Below, piece after piece: positions 32,336 through 43,402 of a stretch of DNA of 64,000 bases. The position numbers and the translations under genes are program-made. The DNA comes from Amorphophallus konjac (lineage: Eukaryota; Streptophyta; Magnoliopsida; Alismatales; Araceae): NCBI GenBank assembly GCA_022559845.1, contig CM040123.1, positions 296,348,642 through 296,412,641 on the forward strand, written 5' to 3'. How positions within the stretch are numbered: the first letter of the stretch is position 1; each line of letters starts with the position of its first letter. The notes under the pieces were generated by a model. That model was not told the origin of the DNA and ran no database searches. It saw only the letters and a program-made list of their open reading frames with translations.

Positions 32336-33956
32336 TTGAGTCTCCCTTCATCTCTTTGCCAAGAGAGGATACCTTCGGGGGCTTCCCCCAAGAATACTGA
32401 TTGTTTGTCTGTTTGTCTCAGGCAAATGATGATGTCATACGGACTCACCGGTGTTGGCTTCGGCCCAGCAATCATCGCCAACCACGCGGAACACGGGTAC
32501 CTGGCGGTGCCCATGGTTTTCGACTCCTTCCCACTAGTTGTAGGCTTCCCCAACTTCTTGGGGTTGGCCTTTGCCGACATGCTACAGACGGAGTACTCAA
32601 GGCCCGCAGAAGAAAAGGCTGCAGAGAGGGTCGAGGGCTCGAAGGCTCGACACTGTGCTGGCCCGCCTACCAGCCCGATTCAAGTCGCCAACTGCATGGT
32701 GCACCATATTGCTCACGGGGCCCTGCCCCGTCCCTGCCAAGAACTTCGGGAAGCGCCGACACAGGAACCCCCGAAGGAAGGTTGTTGCTGCTGTGACCGG
32801 ACGTCTCTCCGCATCCGATAGGTCTATGCTGGTCGGTGGCCTCCACATCTTTCTGGATGGACGTAAGGCTTGGGTGAGCCCAGACCGGGTGATCCCTACA
32901 GTGCCAGTCCACAACTCCTATCAGGCTCTTGCTGGAAGAAGAGCCGAAGAAGAAGAAGCCGGCCGCCATGGCCAGAGAAGGTTGGCTCCCAAGCCAAGAA
33001 GATTCAAACAGGTTTGGGTCCCCAAAAAGGTCCAGCCTGTCTACCAAGAAGCTCCAGTACAGTACCACCCCAGGTTCACCATAGTGAGGGACCCTTTCCC
33101 GAGGAAGGAAGAGACAATCGTGGATCCGCCACGCCGAGAAAGCTTTAGGGCCTGCGCCCGACAAGCCAACATCCCCGTTGTGGGAAGAAGATTATAGCAG
33201 ACTACCAAGAGGGCTCGGTTTGCTTACATCCCTCCGATGGGAGGTCGACAACTGTCCCCAACCCTGCATCGGGGCTGAGGGCAAGAAGAAATGACCAATA
33301 TGGTCAGAAGTTATTTTAGGGGGTTAGGCAACCCCTCTTTGGGCCAACAACGGCTGTTGCAGGCAGCCGCAGCTGAAGAAGATCGCTGTCCATTAATGGC
33401 AGTGGGAGAAGTAGAAGATAGGGGGATGACGTCATCGGTTGATGACAATGGATATGAAGACGGCTCTGATGTTCAAGCCGATGAAACTGCTCCCCGCCAA
33501 GGGGAAAAGAGAAGGATCTCTGTGTTTGAAAGGCTTACCCTCCCGGGGAATGTCAAGAGGAGGGTTCGCAGACAGAAACGAAGAATGCAGATTTTCACAT
33601 GCAATATGGCCGGGATAGATGGCCATTATGGAAAATTGCTCGAGGAGCCTCAAGAGTTGGCCTGGCTAGCCGGAAGACCGGGGCCGAGCACTCGAAGAGT
33701 GGAAGCCGCAAAAGAGAAGCTAGCGGCGACCGAAGGAAAGCAAGCCTTGCCTTGCCTCCAACAGCATGACAAGGCCGTTATTCTCACAGCAAATGTGATA
33801 ACGGCGGGTGAAGAAGAAGATGTCTTGCTTGACATCCTACCTGAGGGTGTATCTGGCGAGATGACAGAGGCCATCCCCAGCACAGTAGCTATGGACCCGG
33901 CCGTACTGATGATGCTCCAGAGGTACCGCCAGGAGATAGAACAACTGAAGAAGTAA
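32336..33956 (+). pseudogene. Tat gag leader / N-terminal region, broken into pieces
   Basis: Three ORF pieces in changing frames: 32336-32821 (MMMSYGLTGVGFGPAII), 32571-33197 (VPVHNSYQALAGRR, RRFKQVWVPKKVQPVYQE) and 33291-33956 (221 codons: RRISVFERLTLP, KRRVRRQKRRMQIF, ending in EIEQLKK). Composition is basic with Pro and Gln. A block like SVFERL just before gag is common in Tat elements. No enzyme domain is visible. The pieces probably derive from one gag N-terminal extension or extra ORF, but I cannot show that they were fused. Confidence 0.55.
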
Positions 33957-34250
33957 TTGACGGAAAGGACAGAGCAGTCCTCAGCCTCCAAGCAGCCTGA
34001 TGTGCAGGCCGAATCATCAAGGGGAGCCGTCAGCAAGAACGACTTCCCACCACTCTATACCCCACCTCTGTAGGCGGAACCAAACTTGGCGACAACTCAA
34101 CAGCGCCCATCACAGCCGCTGGCTCCGCCAGTGCTGCCATAGGTGCACCAGACGCCTCCACTGCTGCGCCCTCCTCCACAGGCGACCACCCTGGTCACCC
34201 CCTACTTGCAGCCGACGCATTTCTAACCGGAACCAGTCGACCCGACCATC

Positions 34251-35439
34251 ATGAGCAAGATGATGGTAGAAAGGATGATCGAGATGAAGCTCGCTGAAAT
34301 GGCTAAAGGTGACTATGTTGTATTCGATGCATATAGGGTTCCATACCTACCGCATCATGTTGCCAAGTGGCTCCCTCTCGGGATTAGCAAGCCGCCGAAC
34401 TTCGACAAGTTCAACGGGAAGGGATCCCCGAAGGAACATGTTGCCTACTACATGACCGTCATGGGTGATTTGGCCACTGACGAGTCATATTTATTGAAGT
34501 TCTTCGAATCCTCACTCACGGGGCTCGCATTTGAATGGTACTCCAGCCTCCCGGCCGGGTCGATCAGCGACTGGTCGGACATGCAGAGGAAGTTCAGAGA
34601 AAGATTCCACGTCACAGAGAGGGAAGTCACAGTGGCTGAACTCTATTCAACAAGACAGAGGGCAGATGAGACCGCTCTCGACTACATCAAGAGGTGGAGG
34701 AACCTCGGGATGAGATGCAAGCGGCCCCCGCACCAGGAGGACGATGTACATATCTGCAAATAGAACCTCAGGAGAGAGGTGCTAGAGAAGATGATTGGCA
34801 TGAAATCCGGTCGTTCGACCGTCTGAACAATATTATGGCCGAAGTGGAGGCTTTCTTAGCGAAACCGACCCCTACACCAAATATTCCTACTGCACAAAAG
34901 GGCAAGGCAGCAGAACGGCGCCAGGCACAGAAAGAAGCAAACGCCCTTGATATCAAGGTGTTTGAACAGCAAAAAGATAAAGGTAAGAAGACAACTGCTT
35001 CTCAGCCTGCCAAGATCGGAGATGGCGAAGAAGGCCCATCTCTCGGGATAAAATGAAGAAGGCCTACTCTTTCCCAAAGGAGAAGAGTATGATCTTATTT
35101 GACTGGGTTACCCAGTATGATAAGGTCACCCTGCCTGAGCCGAGGAGGCCGGAGGACCTGAAGAGAAGAGATAGCCCAAGATTTTGCCCCTACCACCAGA
35201 TGCTGGGGCATCCAATTGAAGACTGTTATGTTTTCAAGGATATTATCGAAGGCATGGTGAGAAAGGAAGAAATAGATTTGGGGGAGTACAAGGTCGACCC
35301 TCCACAACCACATGCGGCGCCCGTAAGAGGAGCTGCCGTCAACATGGTCTCTCTGTATCAAGCCTTGCCTGAGGAGACCGCAGAAGCCATCACTCAGCGT
35401 ACATATGAAGCCTGCTTTCTGGCCCCAATAAAAGAATAG
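34251..35439 (+). pseudogene. gag: Tat gag: capsid domain and zinc knuckle
   Basis: Structural protein of the particle. The capsid part is intact at 34251-34763: KFNGKGSPKEHVAYYMTV, FESSLTGLAFEWYSSLP, SDMQRKFRERFHV and RQRADETALDYIKRWRN are the standard gypsy gag blocks. A stop at 34761-34763 and a frame change near 34810 follow, and the sequence resumes as RLNNIMAEVEAFLAKP. The 35053-35439 piece has FCPYHQMLGHPIEDC, the Tat-type zinc knuckle with wide spacing, then FKDIIEGMVRKEEI. Upstream stops at about 34071 and 34140 separate it from the preceding piece. Not translatable as one protein. Confidence 0.9.
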
Positions 35440-36352
35440 GAGGGATGGCAGCAAGTCCCTGCAAGAGCCAAGAAAAAGGGCCTACCTCACCCGGCACCGG
35501 GGGCACATATTCGTGGCGTCACGTCACGACCTCCTTCACCAGTAGAAACACCTATGTGGACCAATCCGTCAGCAGTTATCCAGATACCTACCCGCAACCG
35601 GAGGAGGCAGACTCTGTTGCCGGCAGTCAAGAAGATCAGTCCAGAAGCCCGGCGGCTACAGGACTACATAAATGGGCTAGATGAGTATGTATAGCCCGAG
35701 CTAGAACCTTTGCTGGTACGGAATCATCTCCCGTGGCAGGAGCTGGAACAGCTTTCACTAAAGCAGGAAGAGGAAGCTGACAAAGCATCAGACAGGGATG
35801 GCAGCCTGTCCTGGGGGCAAGCGCCAGCCAAAGAAAAGAAAAGAAGACAAAGAAGGAAGAGAAAGGCCGGCAAGGCTACAACGGGTGTGATCCTTTCTTG
35901 CAACACCCTCTCTGCTCTGTTCAATTTGCCCGGTGAGGAGGATGAAGAAGAGATTTGCTTCACACCCGCCACCAAGGAAAGCCAGGCCGAAGCCACAACT
36001 GCCGCACATGCAACCCGATCGGGCCGAAAGTGGGGGCGCCAGCCGCTCGCTAACCATAACATTATCTTCAGAGAGGAGCAACCCTACAAGATACCCCCTC
36101 CGGAGGTCAGGGGAGTTCAAATCCCTCCTCCGTCAGGCTTATACAACCAAAGTGGGGGCAACACTCCCGCTCCTTCATTTCTGGAGTTCATAAAGATGTC
36201 AAAAGGGAAGCAGCCATGCTGGGAGGTTGAACCGGTTACCGGGGGCAGTCACCCACAACTCCAGCAATCTCCCGAATTGTCAGAAGGGGTAGAGACTCGC
36301 CCGGCAGCAGCCAGTGAGGATCATCCAGGAGGTAATCCCAAGCAAAAGGGTG
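35440..36352 (+). pseudogene. Tat gag-protease linker region, left part
   Basis: Mostly open from 35710 (220 codons). Features are a basic run (KEKKRRQRRKRKAGK, about 35840-35870), an acidic patch EEDEEEI and Pro-rich ends (IPPPEVRGVQIPPPSG). It is interrupted at 36352/36353 by a solo LTR, and the reading resumes after it at 38525 (KQKGV, then ASKSDEVGPSG). Linkers like this are poorly conserved; no enzymatic role is claimed. Confidence 0.7.
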
Positions 36353-38524
36353 TGATGGGACATCAGAGGTGATTTCCTTACACTGGTGGAGTGTATTTGT
36401 GTGTTATGGCTTGTATGAGATTGTAATTGTGTCATTTCTTTCATTTGGGCTCCTTGTAAGACTTATATCAAGCCAATGGGCCATTTGTAATGTAGAGTCC
36501 ATGGCTAGGTTGCCATTAGTAGAGTCCATTAGGAGCTTATTCCATATTGGGTCTTAAGGCCATCATTATGGACCTTAATAGCCACTTAGGCCCAAATAGG
36601 CTTCTCTCTCTCATGGGCCACCAAGGGTGGAAGAGTCTAGCATGGTTAGTGGGCTTGTAACATGGAATTTGACCACGCTTGGCCCAAGGGAGGCCCATGA
36701 AGGGGGCGCCCCCTTCTTTGGCTCTATTAGGCTAGTTAGGTGTGATTTAGGTGAGGTTGGAATGGAATTAGTCCAAGTTTGAATTGGAATGGTCAAGATA
36801 GATTAAAAAATTGTATTTGGTGTGTTATTCACACTTCATCTCAGCCATTCAATCCCCAACCCTTGATCCAAGGGTCCATATTAGATTTGATTGGAGTCAG
36901 ATATAACCATGTATTTTCATGAGAAAATCAATGAAAAATCAGAATTTTGTTGAATGCCTTGAGTGAATTTCGACCTCCTCCCTCTCTCCCTCTGGTTTCT
37001 TCATCCCAACCTCCATTTCTAGAGTGTTTCTATCTCCCTTCATCTCCTCTCAACCTCCGGTGATCGTCTGTGCCGCCGCCGCCACCGTTCGTGCCGCCTT
37101 CGAGCCGCCACGGGATCATCTTCGGTTTTCTGTCCTGCCGGATAGAGGTGTAGTTCGTGAATTCCTGAAGCTAGCCACGAGTTCAGATCAATTTTAGATT
37201 TTGAGGGTTGGTTCCTATCTTATAGTCCCTTCTCCACAAAAAACTCTAGGTTCAAAAGCCACCGTTTCATATCTTTACCAGTTCGTTCAACTCTCAATCT
37301 CAGATCTGTTCTGTCACTCTCTACAGTGACTGTAGCCCTGAGTTCTCCACCTTCGACCACCCTATTGATTGTTTTTAGACCTCCCAATTTAACTGTGTGT
37401 TCTGTCCATCGTCCCCTACCACCAAAAGTTTTCTTAAATTTTTATCATCCTTCTACCTATTTTTAAAAAATCATGTTCTACCGGAGCTACAGTACTTTCA
37501 GTCAGATCCCCGATCCGACCTTCATCCAGTAAACAAATCACAGAAAATCATAGGCACATCCAAACGTGTCCAAACCAACTTTTATGTTTTCCCAACTCCA
37601 TTACCAATAACTTCTCTGAAGAACACAACCCAGATTCGACGTCTACGTCACGGTCAAAGGCAATCTACAGTCAAGTTCTCTGCAGGTCTGAGTCTTTGGT
37701 TACTGTACAACAGGAGATTGAAAATTCCATAAGTCAAGATCCGAGCAGATCCAGGCCAGATCTTTAGGCCTAGGTTGAAGAACTTCAAGCTAGCTTTCCA
37801 ACGGCGCCAGTCTCGTGTCGATCCGACATCGGGGCTGATCGCAACGCCCATTCTCGCCGGAGCGCGCGCCGAAATACAGAACCGGCAGATTTCCGATCGG
37901 GTTTTCCGACCGGTGCCGAACGGAGCCGCCGGGCCTCCGTCCGGCGAACCAGCGTGCCGCCATCCCAAGGAGCGACCCTCCGGGCATCCACCACTACAGC
38001 GGTGCCACCGGGTCCCACACGGCCCCTCCGGACAGCACGTGGGCCCCACCGTCACGTGTTCGGGTGTTGCTGAATCAACGCGAGAAGCCGCCCGTCAACC
38101 CGAATTCGGTCCTCCCGGACCCCATTGTGTAGCCCTTTACCTCCCTGCGTGGAGTGGGCAGCGAGTTGTATTTCTGTAATATCCGTGTATAATTGTTCCG
38201 GGAGTACGACTTCGGCCGGGTCCGTCTTCCCCACGCCGAGCGCGTGGAGGTATCGTCTTCGCTCCTACACTTGGCATTTCGCTTATTTCATATATGCTTG
38301 TTTATGCCGCTGTTAGAGAGCATGTGTAGGGATATCTAGCTCGATATATTTTCATATCACCGCTGCTGCGAGAGAGAGTGAAGCCGTCCCGTGACTCGAT
38401 CCGGGCACGAAAGTGCGAGCCGACCACCCTAGCTCTTGCCGGTTTCTCAACCGCGCACGTCTGACGCTTCCCTCATTAAGGGATGATCGCGAGCTTGTCG
38501 TGTCCGTGGTCTCGTCCCGCATCA
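36353..38524 (+). mobile_element. Solo LTR A (2172 bp) with 5-bp target duplication
   Basis: Begins TGATGGGA and ends CCGCATCA. It is flanked by gggtg on both sides (36348-36352 and 38525-38529). No primer site or coding domain inside. Removing it rejoins the Tat coding frame. It shares blocks with solo LTR B: GGGGGCGCCCCC, CTCCCTGCGTGGAGTGGG, TTCCCCACGCC with GCGTGGAGGTA, and TTTCTCAACCGCGCACG-like ends. It holds an 18-bp perfect palindrome at 36699-36716. It is orientation + by similarity of ends; the family is not identified. Confidence 0.9.
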
Positions 38525-39669
38525 GGGTGTAGCCTCCAAGTCCGATGAAGTAGGTCCATCAGGGTCCACAATCCAAGGATCTTCCAAGCCCAGGTGGGCA
38601 GATGAAATGAAGCTATCCAATGTCCGAGCTGGAAGTTGGGTAGTCAAACTATTGAAGAAGCTCCTAGCAAGATTCACTATCTGGGAAATGCTCTCTCTCA
38701 GTGAAGAGACTCGATAGGCGATCATTACTGCTCTCCAGACGCCTGCCCAATATGAAGCCTGCCTAGCTGAGGCACTGTCGGAAGCCAGCATGACCTTCAC
38801 CTAGGAAGACATGTTGCTCCCCACCACCAGTCACAATAGACCTCTGTATATGAGGGGACATCTAAATGGCCGGGAGCTGAACAGAATCTTGGTGGACCCC
38901 GGGGCGAGTGTCAACATCCTGCCCTACAGGATATATGAGAGGCACTATTTCAACGTGCACCTACAAAAGGTCGGGGATATGCGCATTGCTGGCTTCAATC
39001 AGAAGTGCGAAGTGTTGCTAGGAGTAGCAGAGTTCACACTCACTCTAGCGGACTTTGTCACGAAGGTGCAATTTCATGTCATTGATTCTCGCACCTCATA
39101 CAAAGTGCTGCTTGGCCGCCCTTGGCTACATGAGAATATGGTGGTACCTTCCACACTGTACCAATGCATCAAATACAGCATGGATGGGAGAGAGGAAAGA
39201 GTATTTACTGATCTCCACCCATTCGAAGTATTCAAATGCCACTTGGTAGACGCCCCTCTATATGCAGAATGGTCACAGAAGGCCCCTGCGGCCAAGGCCT
39301 CTTCTAGCACAACAAAAGGCACTTCCAAAGTAGAATGGTTCCCTCCGCCGCCGCGTGGATATATCGATCCCAAGGTGGTCTCACACATCACTGTCACCGG
39401 GGATATAGGCCGGATAGCGCCTCCCGCCATCTACCCCGAAACTAATAAAGTCAGGGTTGACCAACAGCACGACCACATCGGGATCCCCGAAGGTCTTACC
39501 AAGCCAATTCTCAGCCTCGAAACCTAGCAGCCTGTTCTACACAGCTGAAGAGCACCCTACACAGGAAGACACTGATTGTCATCTGCCTGAAGATATAGAA
39601 AACCTCTCAATGCCTATACAGGGGCTGACATTTATAACAAATCGAATGGCCAAGATGTTCCATAAGTAG
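38525..39669 (+). pseudogene. Tat protease region
   Basis: Aspartic protease that would mature the polyprotein. The main open part 38811-39527 (238 codons) has NRILVDPGASVNILPYR with the catalytic Asp (DPGAS; most families have D[ST]G), followed by GFNQKCEVLLGVAEFTL and the flap-to-end block RTSYKVLLGRPWLHEN, which is the conserved I.GR.WL motif. A stop stands just before (38802-38804) and the next segment shifts frame (39457-39669). It is preceded by QTPAQYEACLAEAL. Confidence 0.88.
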
Positions 39670-40608
39670 CACATCCCTTCTGGCCAACCTCGCAAGAGGA
39701 AAGAAGCATTCCAGAAGCTATGGTACCCTCCGAGCCTGGACAAAGAGATGAGGCGTGTCTCTCAGCACCCGGGATTGGGCTTCACCCTCGAAAAATACTA
39801 TTATAGTGGACGCTATGAAGTGGATACCATCTCTGCTTTCTACCCAATGGAGGATAACCCACTGGGGGCAACTATTGGTGAACACCTGACAGAAGTTGAG
39901 TGCATTAAGCCAGCCCGGCCAAGGAATCCGGAATCCGAGGCTATATTCCCCTGCCGGTGCTGGGAACAAGTCTATCCGGAAGATGCAGCTCTTCAAGCCA
40001 AATTTGACATAGCTAGCAGTAGTGAAGCTGAAGATGTTGAAGAAGCAGAGTTGCCTCCCTCCAGTGGCCCTCCTCTATTCATGATGTCGGCACTTCTCGA
40101 ACCAGTCGGGGAAGCTTCCCCCGAGCCTGATCAAGAGACAGATGCTGCTAGAAGAGAGAGGGTTGCCTTCACTGAGGACATGGTGGTTCAAGGGATCGAG
40201 ATCTCTTCACCCCTTGCCAAGGAGCTGCAAGGCTACTCTGACTTAATGACAAATAATCACCAGCCCTTAGTGACTGCAACACCCTCAGCAGGGGGTGAGG
40301 CAATCAACTCGCCCCTTGAAGTTGCTAGTAAGGTAAACTTGTTGGCAGAATAGTGCATGCAGCCATTATCAGCCGAACAAGAGATTTCTGGCAGAACTCA
40401 AATAAGGCAAGGTAAAGGGATCGAGGTCCTCGACCTCGAAGATGATATACCAGACTTTGTCGACCTCCAGCCTGCACCCCCTGAGATAGAAGACGGAGGT
40501 CAAGCAACAGTCGATGAATTGATAGAAGTCAACTTGGGAGACGAGGATAACCCCAGGACAACCTTCCTCAGTGCCCAACTGTCTGCCGAAGAACAGAGGA
40601 TGTACATC
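39670..40608 (+). pseudogene. Tat protease-RT linker
   Basis: Open in one frame with a single TAG at 40351-40353: FTLEKYYYSGRYEVDTIS, LPPSSGPPLF and QAPPEI-type acidic stretches. The end (FLSAQLSAEEQRMYI) is the usual lead-in to the Tat RT (L...D.FAW). A stop at 40609-40611 follows. No catalytic motif. Confidence 0.7.
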
Positions 40609-42054
40609 TAGCTGCTACAAAAATATCGGGACTGCTTTGCCTGGACCTACAGGGAGATGCCAGGACTAAGCCCCTCAGTCTCACAGCATGAGCTGACCAT
40701 AAACCCTGGGGTAGAGCCGGTGAAACAGCCCCCTCGGCGTATGAGGCCAGAGCTCATCACTCAAATATGCAAAGAGGTCGACAAGCTCATTGATGAGGGT
40801 TTCGTCAAGGAAAATCAATATACCACGTGGTTAGCTAACATCGTTCCCTTGAAGAAGAAGAACGGACAGATATGGATATGTGTTGACTTCCGGGATCTGA
40901 ATAAAGCCTGCCCTAAAGATGACTTCCCAGTGCCGATAACGGAGGTCATGATAGATGCAACAACTGGTCATGAGGCCCTATCATTCATGGATGGGTCATC
41001 TGGCTAAAACCAGATATGGATCGCGGAACATGACCGGATCCACACTGCCTTCCAGACCCCCAAAGGCATTTATCATTACAAAAGAATGCCGTTCGGATTA
41101 AAGAACGCCGGCGCAACTTATCAGCGGGCGATGACTAGAATATTTGATGAGCTGCTTTACCATAAGGTCGAGTGCTACATAGATGACCTGGTAGTCAAGA
41201 CCAAAAAGAAAGAAGACCATCTGCAAGACCTCTGAGTCATTTTCCAGAGGCTGAGGCAGTATGAATTAAAAATGAACCCTATGAAGTGTGCGTTCGGAGT
41301 CTCGAGCGGAAAGTTCTTGGGTTTCATTGTCAGGTATCGGGGAATTGAAATAGTCCCCGCCAAGATCAAGGCGATTCAGGAGTTACCCTCGCCAAGGAAT
41401 CTCTCTGAGCTAAGATCCCTTCAGGGCCGCCTTGCATACGTCCGGCGGTTTATATCCAACTTGTCGGGGGTGATGCCACCCCTTTCACAAGCTGATGATG
41501 AAGGATGTTCCCTTCTACTGGGACGAAGAATGCCAGATAGCCTTCGATAAACTGAAGGATTACCTGAAAACCCCTCCAATGCTGGGTGCGCCAGTGAAAG
41601 GACGACCGCTGATCCTCTACATAGTAGCCACACACAATTCTCTGGGGGCAATGCTAGCCCAGAATAATGAAGAAGGAAAAGAATAAGCTCTCTACTATCT
41701 CAGTCGAAGAATGGTCAGAACTGAGGAAAGGTACACCTATATCGAGAAGATTTTCCTGGCATTGGTCTTCGCGGTCAAGAAGCTGCGGCACTATATGCTA
41801 TCGCACGAAGTTAAGCTGATTTCTAGGGAGGATCCGCTTAGATACATCATGTCCCAACCGTCCCTCAAAGGCCGCCTGGGCAAATGGGCGGTGATTCTTA
41901 TGGAGTATGACATCTCCTATGTACCGTAGAGGGCCGTCAAGGGCCAAGCTATTGCAGACTTCTTTGCTGAACATCCAGTACTCGAAGACTGCCCTCTAGA
42001 ACCAGAGCTTCCTGAAGATGAAACTTTAGAGGTCGGCCAGGTGCGGCCCTCCCT
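40609..42054 (+). pseudogene. Tat reverse transcriptase and first RNase H
   Basis: Copies the RNA to DNA and degrades the RNA strand. RT blocks in order: RDCFAWTYREMPGL, VKQPPRRMRPEL, CVDFRDLNKACPKDDFPVP, the catalytic Asp in SFMDGSSG (40985), MPFGLKNAGATYQRAM, the YIDDLVVK box (41178, both Asp present), FGVSSGKFLGF, and LRSLQGRLAYVRRFIS. A TAA sits right after SFMDGSSG where Tyr is usual, a TGA follows DHLQDL, and a frameshift lies near 41470. RNase H continues in another frame (YWDEECQIAFDKLK, RTEERYTYIEKIFLALVF, REDPLRYIMSQP), with stops at 41684 and 41927. Defective, but clearly Tat by its order with the next domain. Confidence 0.92.
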
Positions 42055-42594
42055 ATGCAGCTGTATTTTGATGGTGCCTCCAGAATTGACACCTCAGCGA
42101 CGGGATCGGCCAGAGTCTTTGCAGGAGTAGGCATAGTCTTGAAGTCTCCTGAAGGGGAAGTCATACACACGTCCTGCTCAATAAACAAGCCTTGCACAAA
42201 TAATGAAGCAGAATATGAAGCCCTCATAATCGGGCTACAGATTGCTCTGTCCATGGGGATTCAAATGCTAGAAGCGTTCGGGGACTCCATGTTGGTTATA
42301 AAACAATTGGAAGGGGAGTTCGAGGTGCGAAAGCAGGAGCTCGTCCCTTACTACCATCTGGCCCTACGCCTAATGGCAAGATTCTACTTTGTTAGTGTCA
42401 AGCATGTTAACCGAGGACAGAATGCTCAAGCTGATGCCCTCGCAAAGCTGGCAAGTTCCTTGGCGTTCCCGCCTAATACGAGCCTGAACATAACAGTCAT
42501 CAACCGGCGGCAGGTCCCCAATATGACAGAAGCTTTAGCTGATGAACAAGCCAATGAAGTAGCAGTTGCTGAAGCAGTCCAGCAGCCCGACTAG
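42055..42594 (+). pseudogene. Tat second RNase H (aRH)
   Basis: 180-codon open stretch, the archaeal-like RNase H that marks Tat elements. All four acidic positions expected for the DEDD site are present: LYFDGAS (Asp), NNEAEYEAL (Glu), FGDSMLVI (Asp) and AQADALAKLAS (Asp). It lies between the gypsy RNase H and integrase, as in related elements. It starts in a different frame from the preceding RNase H, so it could not be made as part of this copy's polyprotein. The domain itself is undamaged. Confidence 0.9.
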
Positions 42595-43402
42595 CGGGAA
42601 TGCCTCCTGCATTTGTTCCAACACCAACAGCTCCCGAAGGTGAAAGAACAGAGAATGAGACTCTTGAGAGTCTAAGATTCTTATGAGATGAGGAATGGAA
42701 CATTGTTCTGAATAATGGCAGATGCCCAAAAGAGGATATTACTTCGATGCTTATCTCCTGGGGAAGCCAGGCAGGTAATGCAAGAAGTCCATGCCGGGTC
42801 AGTCGGGGCGCAGCAGGCCGGTCCGAAAATGAAGATCGAAATAAAGAAATTGGGTTATTATTGGCCCACTATATTTGATGATTGCTGCAAGTTCACCAAG
42901 GCTTGTCAGAAATGTCAAGAGCACGCCAATATGTCAAGAAGACCTCCAGTGCCTCTACATCCTACCTTACCAAGCTGGCCGTTTGCCCAGTGGGGCACGG
43001 ACGTGGTGGGGCCACTACCAGCATCTTCATCAGGGTGCAAATACATCTTAGCAGCTACAGATTACTTCTCCAGATGAGCAGAGGCAGTAGCACTAAAAGA
43101 AGTCACGGGAGAATTAGTTGCGAGATTCTTCCGGCAGAATGTAATATTTTGGTTCGGGATTCCCAGCCGAATCATCTCCGACAATGGCAGCCACTTCAGA
43201 AATCAGAAGGTTTATCGGCTAGCTGATAAATACAAGATTGATTGGAGAACATCATCACCCTACTACCCTCAGGCCAATGGACTTGCAGAGGCCTTTAACA
43301 AGACGTTGTGCACTCTGCTGGCGAAGATTGTCAAGACTGACGGAAGAGATTGGGAAGAAAGAATGTACGAGGCACTGTGGGCTTACCGTACGGTCTACAA
43401 GA
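42595..43402 (+). pseudogene. Tat integrase, zinc and catalytic core, interrupted
   Basis: Inserts the DNA copy. The zinc region reads QEVHAGSVGAQQAGP and CCKFTKACQKCQ: the first His and both Cys are present, but the second His is Gln. The core has GTDVVGPLP (Asp), SDNGSHF (Asp) and YPQANGLAEAFNKTL (Glu), so the DDE triad is intact. A TGA at 43075-43077 replaces the Trp usual after YFSR. The reading ends at YEALWAYRTVYK where solo LTR B is inserted, and resumes at 45595 as TPTDCSPYSLVYG. Confidence 0.9.
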
